Shown here piece after piece: positions 27,301 through 37,122 of a stretch of DNA of 64,000 bases. Under the pieces are notes generated by a model, which saw only the letters and a list, made by a program, of their open reading frames with translations, made no database searches and was not told where the DNA came from. Made by a program: the position numbers and the translations under genes. Origin of the DNA: Onchocerca volvulus (Eukaryota; Nematoda; Chromadorea; Rhabditida; Onchocercidae); NCBI GenBank assembly GCA_000499405.2, contig HG738137.1, positions 11,902,121 to 11,966,120 of the forward strand, written 5' to 3'. Each line of letters opens with the position of its first letter. Position 1 is the first letter of the stretch.

Positions 27301-28723
27301 AAAGAAAGAAAAAAATTCCATGCAAAGCTTGTTTACTAAATTTATTTTTCAATTGTTTTCGAAGGAAATTTCTTTAAAAAATTTTAAAAATTTACGGAAA
27401 TTGAAAGTCATCATATTTGAGACTGTTAATAGCATTGTAAACTTTATTGGTTTTATTTAATTTCTCACAAGTTTTTTTGCCATCTTTAACCAAAATTATA
27501 CTGATAGATTATTTCGAATTATTCTTTAATTAATTGCGAGAATTTTGAAATTTAGATCTATTTTAATCCTGGCATTTTTTTATCGAGATTTCGCGGGGTG
27601 AAATCTATTTGAATATAAGCCATATAAAGGTATGAAGTGCAGAAAAAAAGCACTAAAATGTTTCATTTTTTTTTTCCAAGTGAAATATTTTAAATTCTGT
27701 TTTGATATTATTCCAGTTCAATAATACGGTTGTGAAAGAAATGGGAATAATAATTACAAAGTAAAATTCAATCTTACTCCTAAGCCTAAGCCTAAGCCTA
27801 AGCCTAAAAGTAAAATTCAACCTTATTTATTTGAAAAAGATTTTTTTTTTAAATTTTGTTGTCAAAAAAAAAAGTTTCTATTTTTGTGTTCATTCTTTTT
27901 CAATAAAATGAATACAATTATTGTAACGAATAAATTACTATTTCATCTTTGATTTCTTTTGTTACCGTATCGTTGAATTATAAATTTTATGTTGCAAATT
28001 CTAAAATAGTAAACTGTAAGTAATAATATTTGTGATATGATATGATATGATTAATGTAAGTAAGAAAAGAAAGTAAATTAATGTTACATACAATGAGTAG
28101 CGTTTCTTCCATTCCTTGTGCTGATAACGTTATCAAACGTCCATCGATTGATCGTGTACGAAAACGTATTGGTAAGATCAATTGTGATCCATCATCTTCA
28201 AATAATTCATTATTAAAATATTTTTGGTAAAAAAAAGTGCATTGAAGAATTTCAAGAATTTCACAAAATTCAATTCTTACATTTTTCATTATGATAAAGT
28301 TACAGTAATACTTTTTTCAATATGTTTCAAAAATTTTATTTAATTGAAAAAAGTCCGGAAACAATGTCCGGAAGTTAAGCATCTGATTTTTTTTCTATAA
28401 CGTCTTTTTTATTAATTGAAATTAATCTAATTCAATTCAATTTTATGGAAATTGAAAATCTTATATCCATCCAGATAACTTAAAATTCGCATTTGTCCAA
28501 CTGATTAATTTGATTCAAATTAATCAATAATGTAAAAATTGAATCCATATCTGTTTTATATGGAAGTATTATTGAAATACAAACCTGGATAATTCCAATC
28601 AATAAATTCATATTGAACATATGATTTTTTATCTAATAGTGTAACAACCTGAGCCGGAATTTCGATTTGTGCATTCAGGAATGAATGTAATATAATTAAG
28701 AATAAAAACCCGTAATATATCAT
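6314..28723 (-). CDS. Caspr/neurexin IV-like transmembrane receptor, 33 exons
   Basis: A single-pass cell-surface adhesion receptor of the contactin-associated (Caspr/neurexin IV) family, which organises cell-cell or septate-type junctions and axon-glia contacts in other animals. The order is signal peptide, LamG1, EGF1, LamG2, acidic linker, EGF2, fibrinogen-like segment, LamG3, EGF3, LamG4, EGF4, LamG5, transmembrane helix and a tail of about 157 residues. Joining 33 exons from 28723 down to 6314 gives 4,797 bp, or 1,598 aa, with phase kept at every junction. The family-defining feature is the fibrinogen-like stretch with GMYIIDPDGSGPLPETYAYC. The start ATG (28723) lies 6 bases after a TTACAG acceptor; the upstream TTG is not the start. 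Vertebrate Caspr has an N-terminal discoidin domain and four LamG domains; here there is no discoidin domain and there are five LamG domains. Candidate C. elegans relatives are itx-1 and nlr-1; I cannot decide between them from this window alone. Confidence 0.88.
8002..8039. repeat. Perfect 15-bp hairpin in an intron
   Basis: Arms GTTTTTTGAACTTCT at 8002-8016 and its exact reverse complement at 8025-8039 flank an 8-base loop. It lies between the last tail exons of the Caspr-like gene. No function can be assigned. Confidence 0.8.
8405..8940 (+). repeat. Dispersed repeat, copy 2
   Basis: Homologous, in opposite orientation, to 895-1430. It lies in the intron between the transmembrane exon (ends 9158) and the next tail exon (starts 8295) of the Caspr-like gene. 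The conserved order of blocks from GATTCATCA through GTAATTCTCATCTTTGTTTG to GAGTGATATTCTTATCAA supports common descent. No ORF and no clear terminal repeats were seen. Confidence 0.6.
10394..12777 (-). other. Caspr-like gene: EGF4 and LamG5 exons
   Basis: EGF4 is exon 12616-12777 (GCEMGCNKIEHLC, KNGGHC, CNCARTSYYGEYC). LamG5 is spread over 11835-12027, 11381-11537, 10986-11148 and 10394-10549. It has LSFAFSTTK early, GYRHYFHARF in the middle, FTGCLS as the closing cysteine motif, and a further LGACNSF. This is the membrane-proximal LamG. Confidence 0.82.
13300..15563 (-). other. Caspr-like gene: LamG4 exons
   Basis: Exons 15391-15563, 14311-14401, 13803-13955 and 13300-13533. The domain shows IIFSFRTDQRDALLIYLHD, then VHLSDHSRIILTLNF, MKWIQVMIFQWSD and a final IPNLLGCMRGLMIGEKLID. 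The intron upstream (15564-17245) holds a degenerate minisatellite. Confidence 0.85.
15985..16400. repeat. Degenerate intronic minisatellite (GTTACTGTTACTTGTTACAGTTG type)
   Basis: The words GGAGTTACTGTTACTTGTTAC and AGTTGCGAAATTACTG recur with drift roughly every 40-60 bases over about 400 bp. The tract lies in the intron 15564-17245 of the Caspr-like gene. The apparent 93-codon plus-strand ORF here is a by-product of the repeat. Confidence 0.75.
17246..18611 (-). other. Caspr-like gene: LamG3 and EGF3 exons
   Basis: Exons 18389-18611, 17708-17842 and 17246-17457. LamG3 shows GGMLSFEFRT, then NDGYWHRIIVDI (the usual DGxWH signature), then the closing GFLGCIRQIYLND. The last exon continues straight into EGF3 with CMNQCESYDCQHESRC and CVCKN...GHLC. 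Confidence 0.88.
19252..20933 (-). other. Caspr-like gene: fibrinogen-like segment
   Basis: Exons 20726-20933, 20465-20557, 20001-20104 and 19252-19398 encode about residues 510-693. The segment opens with WNCDQIFREGN and IDPDGSGPLPETYAYC, as in the fibrinogen-like region of Caspr proteins. It continues with CSQAIQYTC, MKTWFTSISNEFFGGLGG and a CPCQ...CNCD cysteine cluster. It ends with GYMTLGPLICAGS before LamG3. It is truncated compared with a true fibrinogen C-terminal globe, as is normal for the family. Confidence 0.85.
19555..19790. repeat. Degenerate tandem repeat with ATCACGTA core
   Basis: About ten copies of a unit resembling ACTATCACGTATTATCGAGA, spaced roughly 20-30 bases, in the intron 19399-20000 of the Caspr-like gene. 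Related CACGT-containing words also occur in other introns (12285-12330, 25140-25265). Confidence 0.7.
21134..23012 (-). other. Caspr-like gene: acidic linker and EGF2 exons
   Basis: Exon 22824-23012 encodes 63 residues rich in Glu and Asp with no recognisable fold; it has one cysteine in RSCDGNG. Exon 21134-21257 encodes EGF2 (CENDEAINCKN, CVCRKGFVGASC). The phase-consistent acceptor for EGF2 is the ACTACAG ending at 21258. The nearer-looking TTCTCAG at about 21266 would break the frame. Confidence 0.75.
23094..24659 (-). other. Caspr-like gene: LamG2 exons
   Basis: Exons 24565-24659, 24069-24232, 23431-23544 and 23094-23214 encode about residues 241-405. The LamG pattern is visible: EGLIIHGTILSLE, then LKLALIYGQLRLTI, then the closing GLSGCLRGIYVDYFDV. 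All junctions are in phase. Confidence 0.85.
24843..28723 (-). other. Caspr-like gene: signal peptide, LamG1 and EGF1 exons
   Basis: Exons 28585-28723, 28092-28195, 26646-26736, 26028-26189, 25369-25514 and 24843-24921. The protein starts MIYYGFLFLIILHSFLNAQ, a clear signal peptide with likely cleavage after FLNA. LamG1 covers about residues 25-195, with the framework LPIRFRTRSIDGRLITLSAQ and the closing GIIGC cysteine motif. EGF1 (about residues 200-240) is split over the last two exons, with CDSLCSNEQC followed by CIDL, CDC and a final CDE. The intron 26737-28091 contains the telomere-like tract. Confidence 0.85.
27758..27825. repeat. Interstitial telomere-like tract (TTAGGC)n with flanking duplication
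   Basis: CCTAAG occurs four times in a row and is followed by CCTAAA at 27779-27808. This is the complement of the nematode telomere repeat TTAGGC. The tract is flanked by AAAGTAAAATTCAATCTTA (27758-27776) and AAAGTAAAATTCAACCTTA (27807-27825), identical at 18 of 19 positions. It sits in intron 2 of the Caspr-like gene. Confidence 0.9.
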
Positions 28724-28729
28724 AATATT

Positions 28730-28741
28730 CTGTAATGACAA
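28730..28741 (-). promoter_or_regulatory. Candidate spliced-leader trans-splice acceptor of the Caspr-like gene
   Basis: On the minus strand the sequence TTGTCATTACAG is followed by AATATT and then the ATG at 28723, leaving a 6-base 5' UTR. No upstream coding exon was seen, so trans-splicing is the simplest reading. A cis 5' UTR exon further upstream cannot be excluded. Confidence 0.5.
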
Positions 28742-29579
28742 GTTAATTTAAAATTAAAATCTAGCAACAGTAATATTTTTTTCCGGAAAGATTGTTCAAT
28801 AATTTATTAAAATATGGTTACGAAAAATCTGAAATAACATGTATTTTTCTACGTTACCCGAAATATTAATTAATTAATTAAGTTTTATTTTTTAGTTTTT
28901 TTTCCATTTTACCTAAGTAAGTACTTGGAGATTGTATCATAATTCTATTAGACGTTCGTCAGCTTCTAATCATGACTACTTCTAATTTCAAATTTCGTTT
29001 CAACGATTTTATTTTCTCCCTTTTCCACTTCTGCCTCTCTCCTGCTCCCGCTGATTACAATGATGCTAATGTTGCAATTATCAATGATAACGATGAAAAT
29101 TAAAATCATTAGTGATAAGAATAAAAATTCCCAATATAATTTTGTCATAATCACTAAAAAATTTAATTTTATTGAATACTTTTAAATAATTGATTCAATA
29201 ATTTGAATATCTAAATTGTATGAATTTATTTTTTAACTGAAATATGCGTAATTTACATTTTATATTTTTTTTTTAAATTTAAATGCACGTAATTTACATT
29301 TTTTTTTCGCCATAACATATGCAAAGGAAAAAAGTTATAATTAAACCGAAAAAATTGAATAAGAAAAAAAGGAAAATGAAAAATGTAAAATCAGAAAGTA
29401 TTACATTCCTTCTAATGCTGCTTAAATAATCGAGCATGGAAAAAAAAAATTAAACTTGGGCTGGATGGCACTTTCGAAATGGAAAAGACATTGCCGTTTG
29501 CGCTTATGTCAACAGATAAGCAAAACCATCAGTTTTCTGTGCTTTAAAATGTATGCACACTTAGTCATTCCTAATTTCA

Positions 29580-29830
29580 TCCATTTTACTGTTATTATCA
29601 TTATTATTATCATCATCATCATCATTGAGTATCATCAGTATTAATAATTTTTATCGTTATCATCAACAATTGCATTATATTATCATCATCACCATCACCA
29701 TCATCATCATCATCATTGTTTTGATTGACAATATGATTAGTATTATAACATCTATTTTATACCATTATCATCATTATCATCATTGACAATATTACTAGTA
29801 ATGATGATTTTTATCGTCATCAATAGCAAT
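29580..29830. repeat. ATC/ATT trinucleotide-rich simple repeat
   Basis: Imperfect runs of (ATC)n and (ATT)n around 29590-29640, 29680-29720 and 29760-29830, interrupted by unique bases. Confidence 0.8.
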
Positions 29831-29923
29831 TATAACATTAGCATCACTGTTCTCAACATTATCATTATTATTTTTAGCAATGCTTAAATTAAAAATGCAA
29901 AAAATTGAATAATTTATATTTTT

Positions 29924-29969
29924 AGGTAAAAATAAACTTCCTGTAAAAAGGAAGTTTTAAAAATTTACC
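29924..29969. repeat. Imperfect hairpin with repeated TCCTGTAAAAAGGAAG word
   Basis: GGTAAAAATAAACTTCC and GGAAGTTTTAAAAATTTACC form arms around TGTAAAAA. The core TCCTGTAAAAAGGAAG recurs at about 30015 without the outer arms. Confidence 0.6.
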
Positions 29970-30869
29970 ATATTTTTTCTTTTTGGTTTTTAAAAAAAAA
30001 TAATAATAATAATTCCTGTAAAAAGGAAGGAGTACGAATAAAAGACTTTGTCTATATATATAGCAAGGATTACTGAAGTTAATTGATCGTATGATGCTAT
30101 TCATATTTCAAAAACTTATGAATATGCATGCAATTATACTACGACAATTTATATTTAAAAGAATTATTTATTGGTCATTTTTAAAATTCTTGACATTTTC
30201 ATTCATCATAAAATGTCCTTTTTTCTTTTTTTTTTTTTTTTCAAAATTTAACCTCCTCTTTTCTTTTGTTTTTCTGCCAATTTCATCGATTGTACTTTTA
30301 CTTCCAATGATCCAATTGACATGAATGGATGAATGATTGTGTAACGAAACATAAGAAATGAGCAAATAATAGTATATAAACAAACAAGTGATATTAAATG
30401 AAATGTACACGAAACAATTAATTTCAACGAGAAATTTTTGATCTTTTCCAATCATAGTTGCTTGAAATTTGACATGAAAACTAAGACTAATTAGGATATA
30501 TAATGATGTAATTTGGTATAAAAAAATTAAAATCGAAATATATTTTATAAAAACAATTTTTACAATCATTCAGAAATGTACCATTCTATTACGCAATTAT
30601 ATTTTAACATGTTAACCTTTCTGAAAGATTTCAAAAAAATTGCTTATTTTGATTAAATAAAAGATTCTCTTTGTTCAATTACATCAAGCGGTTTATTAGT
30701 TCTAAGATAAAAAAAATACAACTTTCTTGTTGCAATTTTGTTTATTCTAATTTTAAAATTTGAACAAAATTGAAATAGTGTGAATACCAGGATTTCTCAT
30801 TGGTACATCATATAAGTTAGAAAAGTTTGCCACGAAACAATCTCAAATCGGAATACGGTATTCCTACAG

Positions 30870-31165
30870 TAATTTTACTGTGATACTACAGTATGTTATT
30901 AGATCTATATTAGCACATATATTCGTTCATAACCATATCCATTCCTATCTTTTACCATATCTATTTTCATGTATGCATTATATCCATTTTATAAATACGT
31001 ATTTATCTCTATTTTCAAACATACTTATACCATATCCAACCATACATGTATACCGTACCTATTTCATCAGTGTACTATACCCATTTAAATGAATGTACCA
31101 TATCTATTTCTGTACATATACTGTATCTATTTCTATATGGACACCATATCCACTTATGCTAATAC
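30870..31165. repeat. Degenerate tandem repeat (ACCATATCTATTTCTGTACA type)
   Basis: Variants of CCATATC[CT]ATTT followed by TACATATAC recur about every 20-40 bases across roughly 290 bp. The 70-codon plus ORF over it is a repeat artefact. Confidence 0.65.
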
Positions 31166-32344
31166 GATATCACAAGTATTACTTGCAAAGATTTTAGTGG
31201 AATTTTTTTTTTTGCAGCTAAAACTCGACACATGGTTGAAATTCTGATGAAACACAGCAAAGTTCAAAAAGATAATGATTTTGCAACAATTTCAAATATT
31301 AAAATTCATGATTCGATGTTTATGGAATAATTATGGTATTGAGATACTGCAATATGGTTAAATTATAATCTTGAAGTACTATTGAATAAAATATTTCGAT
31401 ATTATCGCGGCGTATCATCGATTGAATGCAGTAGCATTTTTCCTTTATAATGATATTTAAATAGCGCAAAATTCGTAATTAAATACGAATTGTATTTAAA
31501 AACTTTATTTTCATTTCTTGTTTATTCTTTTCCACTCTGAAATAATTAAATAAGCAAAACTAAATCTGAAATTAGAAATAAAACTTAATATAAAACAAAA
31601 CAATAAAGCACTGAAGATTATCGAATGAGAATAAGGAAGTAATAAATAATTTTCAATTTGTCAAAAAATTAATATCTATGTTTATTCAAATTCGAATTCA
31701 GGAATTCTAATTCATGAAAAGAAATGGATAGTAAAATTTTTATTGAATATAAAGGAATGCTAATAATAAAATATAGAATTCTCGCCTTTTGTTTACATTT
31801 GTATGCTGCATACACATGAAACAAATATGCACAACTATCTTTTCATTCAAACAATTTAATTTGAAGAAATAATAAAATTACAAGAAATGGAATTATTCTT
31901 CTATGGAAAACATCATTTTTTCATATTTTTATTGAACGAAATTGGGATTAAGAAAAGTTGAAATAAACAAAACTTAATTTGAAATTCGAATAAAACTTAA
32001 CATAAAGAAAATAAAAAAACACATCAGATTACCAACAGATGAAAATAAAAAAGTAAAAAATTAAAATATTAAATTTGCAAACAATTTTTGTATTTTCGCT
32101 CATTGTCCTTTTTGACAGCCATTTTTCTGCTTTTTCAAGAAGACATACTTTTGGCATAATTATTGAAATACTTATTTTATACAATCATTGAAATAATAAC
32201 TTGCTTACCAATTCAACTTGTTCATAGAAATTATTGAATTGTTTATTTAATTGTCCATTAATTTTAGTAGGTAATTAAATAAGTAATTCAATGATTTGAA
32301 TGATAAATTGATAAATATGATAAATTATATCCTTATATAGACAA

Positions 32345-32494
32345 TGAGACAATTCAAACAAACTAAGAAAACAAGTGGATGATAAATTTCAATTCGATTG
32401 AAAAAATGGATAAATCCAATCAGATTATTTTAATTCTTAAACTGATTTGAAATTTATCATCCATTTGTTTGCTTAGCTTGTTTGAATTGCCTCA
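32345..32494. repeat. Foldback element with 48-bp inverted arms
   Basis: The arm at 32345-32392 matches the reverse complement of 32447-32494 with about four mismatches (for example GACAATTCAAACAAACTAAG against GGCAATTCAAACAAGCTAAG). A 54-base spacer separates the arms. No target-site duplication was established. The structure resembles a small foldback or MITE remnant. Confidence 0.85.
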
Positions 32495-35400
32495 ATAATA
32501 ACTTAAAGATACAATTCGAAACAGTAAAAATGCATGCTTTTAGCGCGCGCATAATGCATGTCAAGTTTTGCAAGATTTAACGAATCCTTCACGAATAATC
32601 ATTTAATATATAATTTAAGAAATTCATAAATGTAATAAAAACAAAAGCGGAAGGAACATACATATGTTATTTTATTCAACATTATCTAAATAAAAATGAA
32701 CTAAAATAAAATTTTAAATGAAATATCGGCCATAAATAACTAATTTCAATTGATCTTTTGACCAATTCTAATTATGCCATTAAACAAAATATCATATTTT
32801 AAAATGTTTCTATTAATTATAATTAGTAAGAGTTACTTAACAAAAATTTTTGAAATATTTTTTTCTTTCTCATCCTTATCACATTGAAGATTTTTCCTAT
32901 TCTTTCCACCCAACACTTTTTTTTTCCTAAGAAAAACTTTGGATTATTTCCTTCGAAAAGATCAGAAGTGGTGTGATAGCCGAATTTATCGGAAAAATTT
33001 TAATAAAATTATTTTACTCATTTTCTATTGCTGTTTGAAAGAATGTTTCTGAGAAAAACGAATTTATTTTGATTTAATATTAAAAATCGTCCAGATAAGA
33101 TAGCATTTTAAGGCTAAATACGGCTGAATATTACGAAATACAATATTTATTAATGATCTCGTAAAACAAGAATAATTTTATATTTTACAAAAGTCTAACA
33201 TAAATTAGACTAGATTGCTTTAATTGCTAGTTTGTTTTTTTTTTTTTATTTTGTTTTATTTTTCTACGACTACATGACAACTTTTCATTCAAATATCAAG
33301 TTTTCAAACTTTCATAATTATTAAACATATTGTTTTAAAAAAGCAGAAAATCGATGATAAATTTGTAAAATTAGAAAAAAAATTCTATTTGCAACTTTAG
33401 TTTTAACAAAAAAACTTTGTCAAGCAATTCTACTCTTTTTTTCCTAAATTTTAATTTTATGAGAAATTTTCAGCACAAATTAAATTAATTGAAAAAGATA
33501 ACTTGATTGATCTCCTCCAGTCAGCAATTTTAAGAATTATTTTAGCATTTATAATTAGAGTATATTTTAGTTTCATTATTCAGTTTAAAATAATAAGTCG
33601 GCAATTTGCATGTGCATACATTTCTGATTTTAAGAGCATGCAACTTGCACTGCAAGCTTCAAAAGCAATAATACTGCAACTGCAAAAACATGAAACTTCA
33701 GAAACAAACGCATTTTTAAATTTTAATCTGCTTTGCACACATGGTTGAATAACTGGGAGAAATTTTATCAGGTGTTGTTTTGATTAAATCAATTCCATTC
33801 ACTAAATGTTTTCGCTTTCGATGAAGAAGATGATCGAAGAGCATTATCAATGATTCAAATCGATCTGAAAGAGTACAATTATTGATAAGATTCTTATATA
33901 AAACGTTTTAGAATCCGAAATTTGCTATTAATGATTGGGATATTGATTTTCATGCTAGCAAACAAATAAGCTATAAGCCTATATATAACGATAATATGAA
34001 TTCTACGTGTGCGCTTGCGAAAAAATATGATTCATGCTCATTTTTGGGGTTAAAATAGAATTTATGAAGATGTTTTGCAATTATCTAAGGCAACGGTGGT
34101 AAAAAGCGAATCGTGATAGCAATGGCGGATTCTGCTGGAATCAAACTATCATTCTGGAGTAACATGTAAATTCTATTAAAAAATCATCCAATACATTCAA
34201 TTAGGAAAGAAATGGATCTTTATCTCCATATAAGAATTTAAAACATCTAAAATGTCAAAAATTCTTCCTCCATGTGCTAGATGAACTTCGTGTTCATACT
34301 TTACTTTGATCTAATCCATTCGTCATCTGTTTCAGCTATCGATAAAAACTTTATTGCATACTCGAAAAATTTTTTTTGATAAGTTTGAAATTTGTTAGTC
34401 AATATGAAACTTTCATTCAACATAATTCATTTCATCAACTACTGGTTTACATTTTCAATAATAACTATTATTGATTTTTGATTTATCATTTCAGAAAAAG
34501 ATTAATTTTTCTCTGTTATTATATCAGAAAAAAAAAAAAGCGAAAAACCTTAGGAAGTGAGCTATGCACAACTTCACTTCAAAAAATTGCAGCACTTTGT
34601 ACCCTTTCTCTCTTATTTCTCACTTTTGACAAATCTATGACCTATTACAAAAGTAACAAGTTTTGCCTTTTCCATGCAATTTTCTTCTTTGTTTAAATGA
34701 AATCATACGACCAAGAATATATGATTTGAAAGTTTTCACATTGATTTTTCTGGATTATCATATCAGAATTGATTTTATGTATGTTTAATTTCATAACTGT
34801 AATTAAGGATCATATTTTATCACATTTATATTAATTATTCGTTAAAAGCGATTTTGAAATAGATAATATGATCGATGAATTTTATATTTTGATTTTTAAA
34901 CAATCTTAAAAACTGCCTTTCTTGATATTTTTGCATTGAATTTTATTGAAACGAAATTTTACAAATTGTTATTAACGAAATTTTGCTTCTCATAAAATTA
35001 GTATATTACATATGATTTACTAATTTTAACAAATTTTCCAACAAATATTGAAATGAAAGAAATCATACAAGAATAAGATGTAATCATTCATGTATAAGCA
35101 TGTCAATTATTGCTCTCAATTATTAAAGATTCACTACATCATTAATTGATTACCTACTGTTACCGTTAATTAAAAATTTACTACATCACTAACCAATAAT
35201 CAAAAATTTACTACATCAGTAAATTGCTCATGACGACTTTGTTTTATTGATTCAATAGAATATCAAATAATAGCAAAATTACTAAAACACATTTTACTTT
35301 TATGTTGAAAAAATAAGCGCACAATATATTTAAATAAGAAATCTAAAATATTTTTTTTTAAATATTTTTCTTTGAATTTCTTCGTAAAATTTCCACTTAT

Positions 35401-35555
35401 ATTAAATTTTATTTCAAATTTTCTCAAAATACACGTTTTTACCAAGTTTTCGGCAAGTTATTTTTCTCAGACAAAAACTTCTATCTTTGAAAAAAAACTT
35501 TTTAAAAATTGTTTAAAATACCAATCGAAGCGAATCGAGAACTGATCAAGGCACT

Positions 35556-35628
35556 GGCCCTGTGGCCTAATGGATAAGGCGTCGGACTTCGGATCCGAAG
35601 ATTGCAGGTTCAAGTCCTGCCAGGGTCG
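35556..35628 (+). tRNA. tRNA-Arg (anticodon TCG)
   Basis: 73 bases fold as a complete cloverleaf without an intron. The acceptor stem is GGCCCTG with CAGGGTC (one G-T pair). The D-arm/A box is GTGGCCTAATGG. The anticodon stem is TCGGA/TCCGA with loop CTTCGGA, giving anticodon TCG for the Arg codon CGA. The T arm/B box is GGTTCAAGTCC. The discriminator base is G at 35628; CCA is not encoded. No stretch of four T follows at once. Confidence 0.97.
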
Positions 35629-35639
35629 ATCATTCTCCA

Positions 35640-35670
35640 GTATGATTGCAAAAGTAATCATACACCTTTT
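35640..35670 (+). terminator. Hairpin and first T4 run downstream of the tRNA
   Basis: GTATGATT and AATCATAC (35640-35647 and 35656-35663) form a perfect 8-bp stem. It is followed by CACC and TTTT at 35667-35670. This is the first T4 after the tRNA 3' end, so the Pol III primary transcript may carry a trailer of about 40 bases that includes this stem. Confidence 0.45.
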
Positions 35671-36710
35671 AAAATGGAATTGAAATTCTATTGAGTGACT
35701 GAAAAAATATTTAACAAAGAAGGCTTTTTTTTTCTGTTCCGTTAGTTTATTTTGACTTTTCACAGATTTTTAGCTGAATTTTGCAAATTGTTTTGTTTCA
35801 TTTTTTGCTGTTTTTAATTCAAAAATTTTTCTTTGTCATTAAAATTGCCAATAAAGGAACAATTTCAGTTTCAAATTTTCGCAAAAAAACAAATTTTTCA
35901 ATTTTATTTAACAAAAAGGTCAGAAAAAAGGGAAAGGAATTAAAAAATATCCTGTCATTGATTTATTGATTTATTCAAATCGAAATGATAGAATGGATGG
36001 AATAATTGCCGAGAATATTATGATAATATGCAATTTGATGTATGTTTCATGAAATTTCATTGTAAATTTCCAATTTTATTTCGCGTAAAGAAAAATTTTT
36101 TAATTTTGAAGGAATTTTTAATTTTATTAGAATTTTAATCATAACCAAATTTTTAGTAATTTTGTTGAAATGAATTGTGTATTATCATTCATTTTGCTAC
36201 TGATAATTGCATAAATTTTATCATTCGAAGAGTTAGCTTAGAGGAATTTCACCTTCTTAACAATGATATCATAGTTTGGCCTGAATGATTAGGATTTAGG
36301 ATCTATTAATCAATTCTTAAGCTCATAATATTGTTACAAACGGCAATGAATTAACTACGAATAGATAATTTGAATTAGATGAAGCTAACATTTATTTGAT
36401 AAGCAAATCATATTACTAGAATCAAAGATTAATTTAGTAATAAATAATCGATTAGTGAATGATAGTTGAAAAAATTTCGCACAGCTTAAAAATGAAAATT
36501 TCAACAAGGTAGATGGGTAGTGATAAAAAATCAGTACATAGGGCTGTTTGTCGAAACTTTTATCATTATACTTGATGCTCTTCTGATTGCCATTATTATT
36601 ATCTTTCTCCTCATCATGTTATCAGTATCAAACAGATTGAAGCTCATAAAACTTCCCATTATCACAATTTCTCATTTGATGCTATATTTCTACTTACAGA
36701 TAAATAAGTG

Positions 36711-37122
36711 TATGTATGCGTGAATGCGTGTATGTGTATGTCTGTACGTGCATGTGTATGTAGATACGTATACGTGTATATGTGTGCACAGTATACCTGC
36801 ATGTACAGATATATAGGTATGTGTGTATGTGTGTGCGTGTATATTGTGCATGTGTGTGTGTGTGTGTGCGTGCGTGTGTGCGTATACATATGTGTATATA
36901 TTTGTGTACGTGAATTGCAAGTTACGTGTATGATGTATGTATGTTGTATGTATGTATGTATGTCGTATGTATGTATGTATGTATGTATGTATGTATGTAT
37001 GTATGTATGTATGTATGTTGTATGTATGTATGTTGTATGTATGTATGTATGTATGGGTGATGTATGCTTGTGTATTAGTCTGTATCTGCATGTATGTCTG
37101 TGTATGTGTGTGTGTGTGTGTG
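36711..37122. repeat. Compound TATG/TGTG microsatellite
   Basis: About 400 bp of (TATG)n, (TGTG)n and variants, purest at about 36940-37055. It produces long artefactual ORFs on both strands (poly-YVCM and poly-THIY). Confidence 0.95.

Larger units (their letters stand above)
28742..35555. other. Gene-poor intergenic region
   Basis: No protein gene could be supported. Contents noted separately are ATC-type simple repeats (29580-29830), a small hairpin (29924-29969), a degenerate repeat (30870-31165) and a foldback (32345-32494). An open stretch after a TTTTTTGCAG at about 31204-31330 looks like a lone exon but has no partner. At 35123-35220 the word ATTTACTACATCA recurs. Confidence 0.6.

Noticed and set aside
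28724..28741. Upstream start of the Caspr-like gene at 28741
   Set aside because: The codon there is TTG, and the stretch contains the TTACAG acceptor. The first ATG is at 28723.
29456..29644. 62-codon ORF ending in poly-Ile
   Set aside because: The C-terminal half is the ATC/ATT simple repeat; the start is TTG.
33503..33748. 81-codon ORF after a TTTTCAG
   Set aside because: No partner exon and no domain; AT-rich sequence often yields such stretches.
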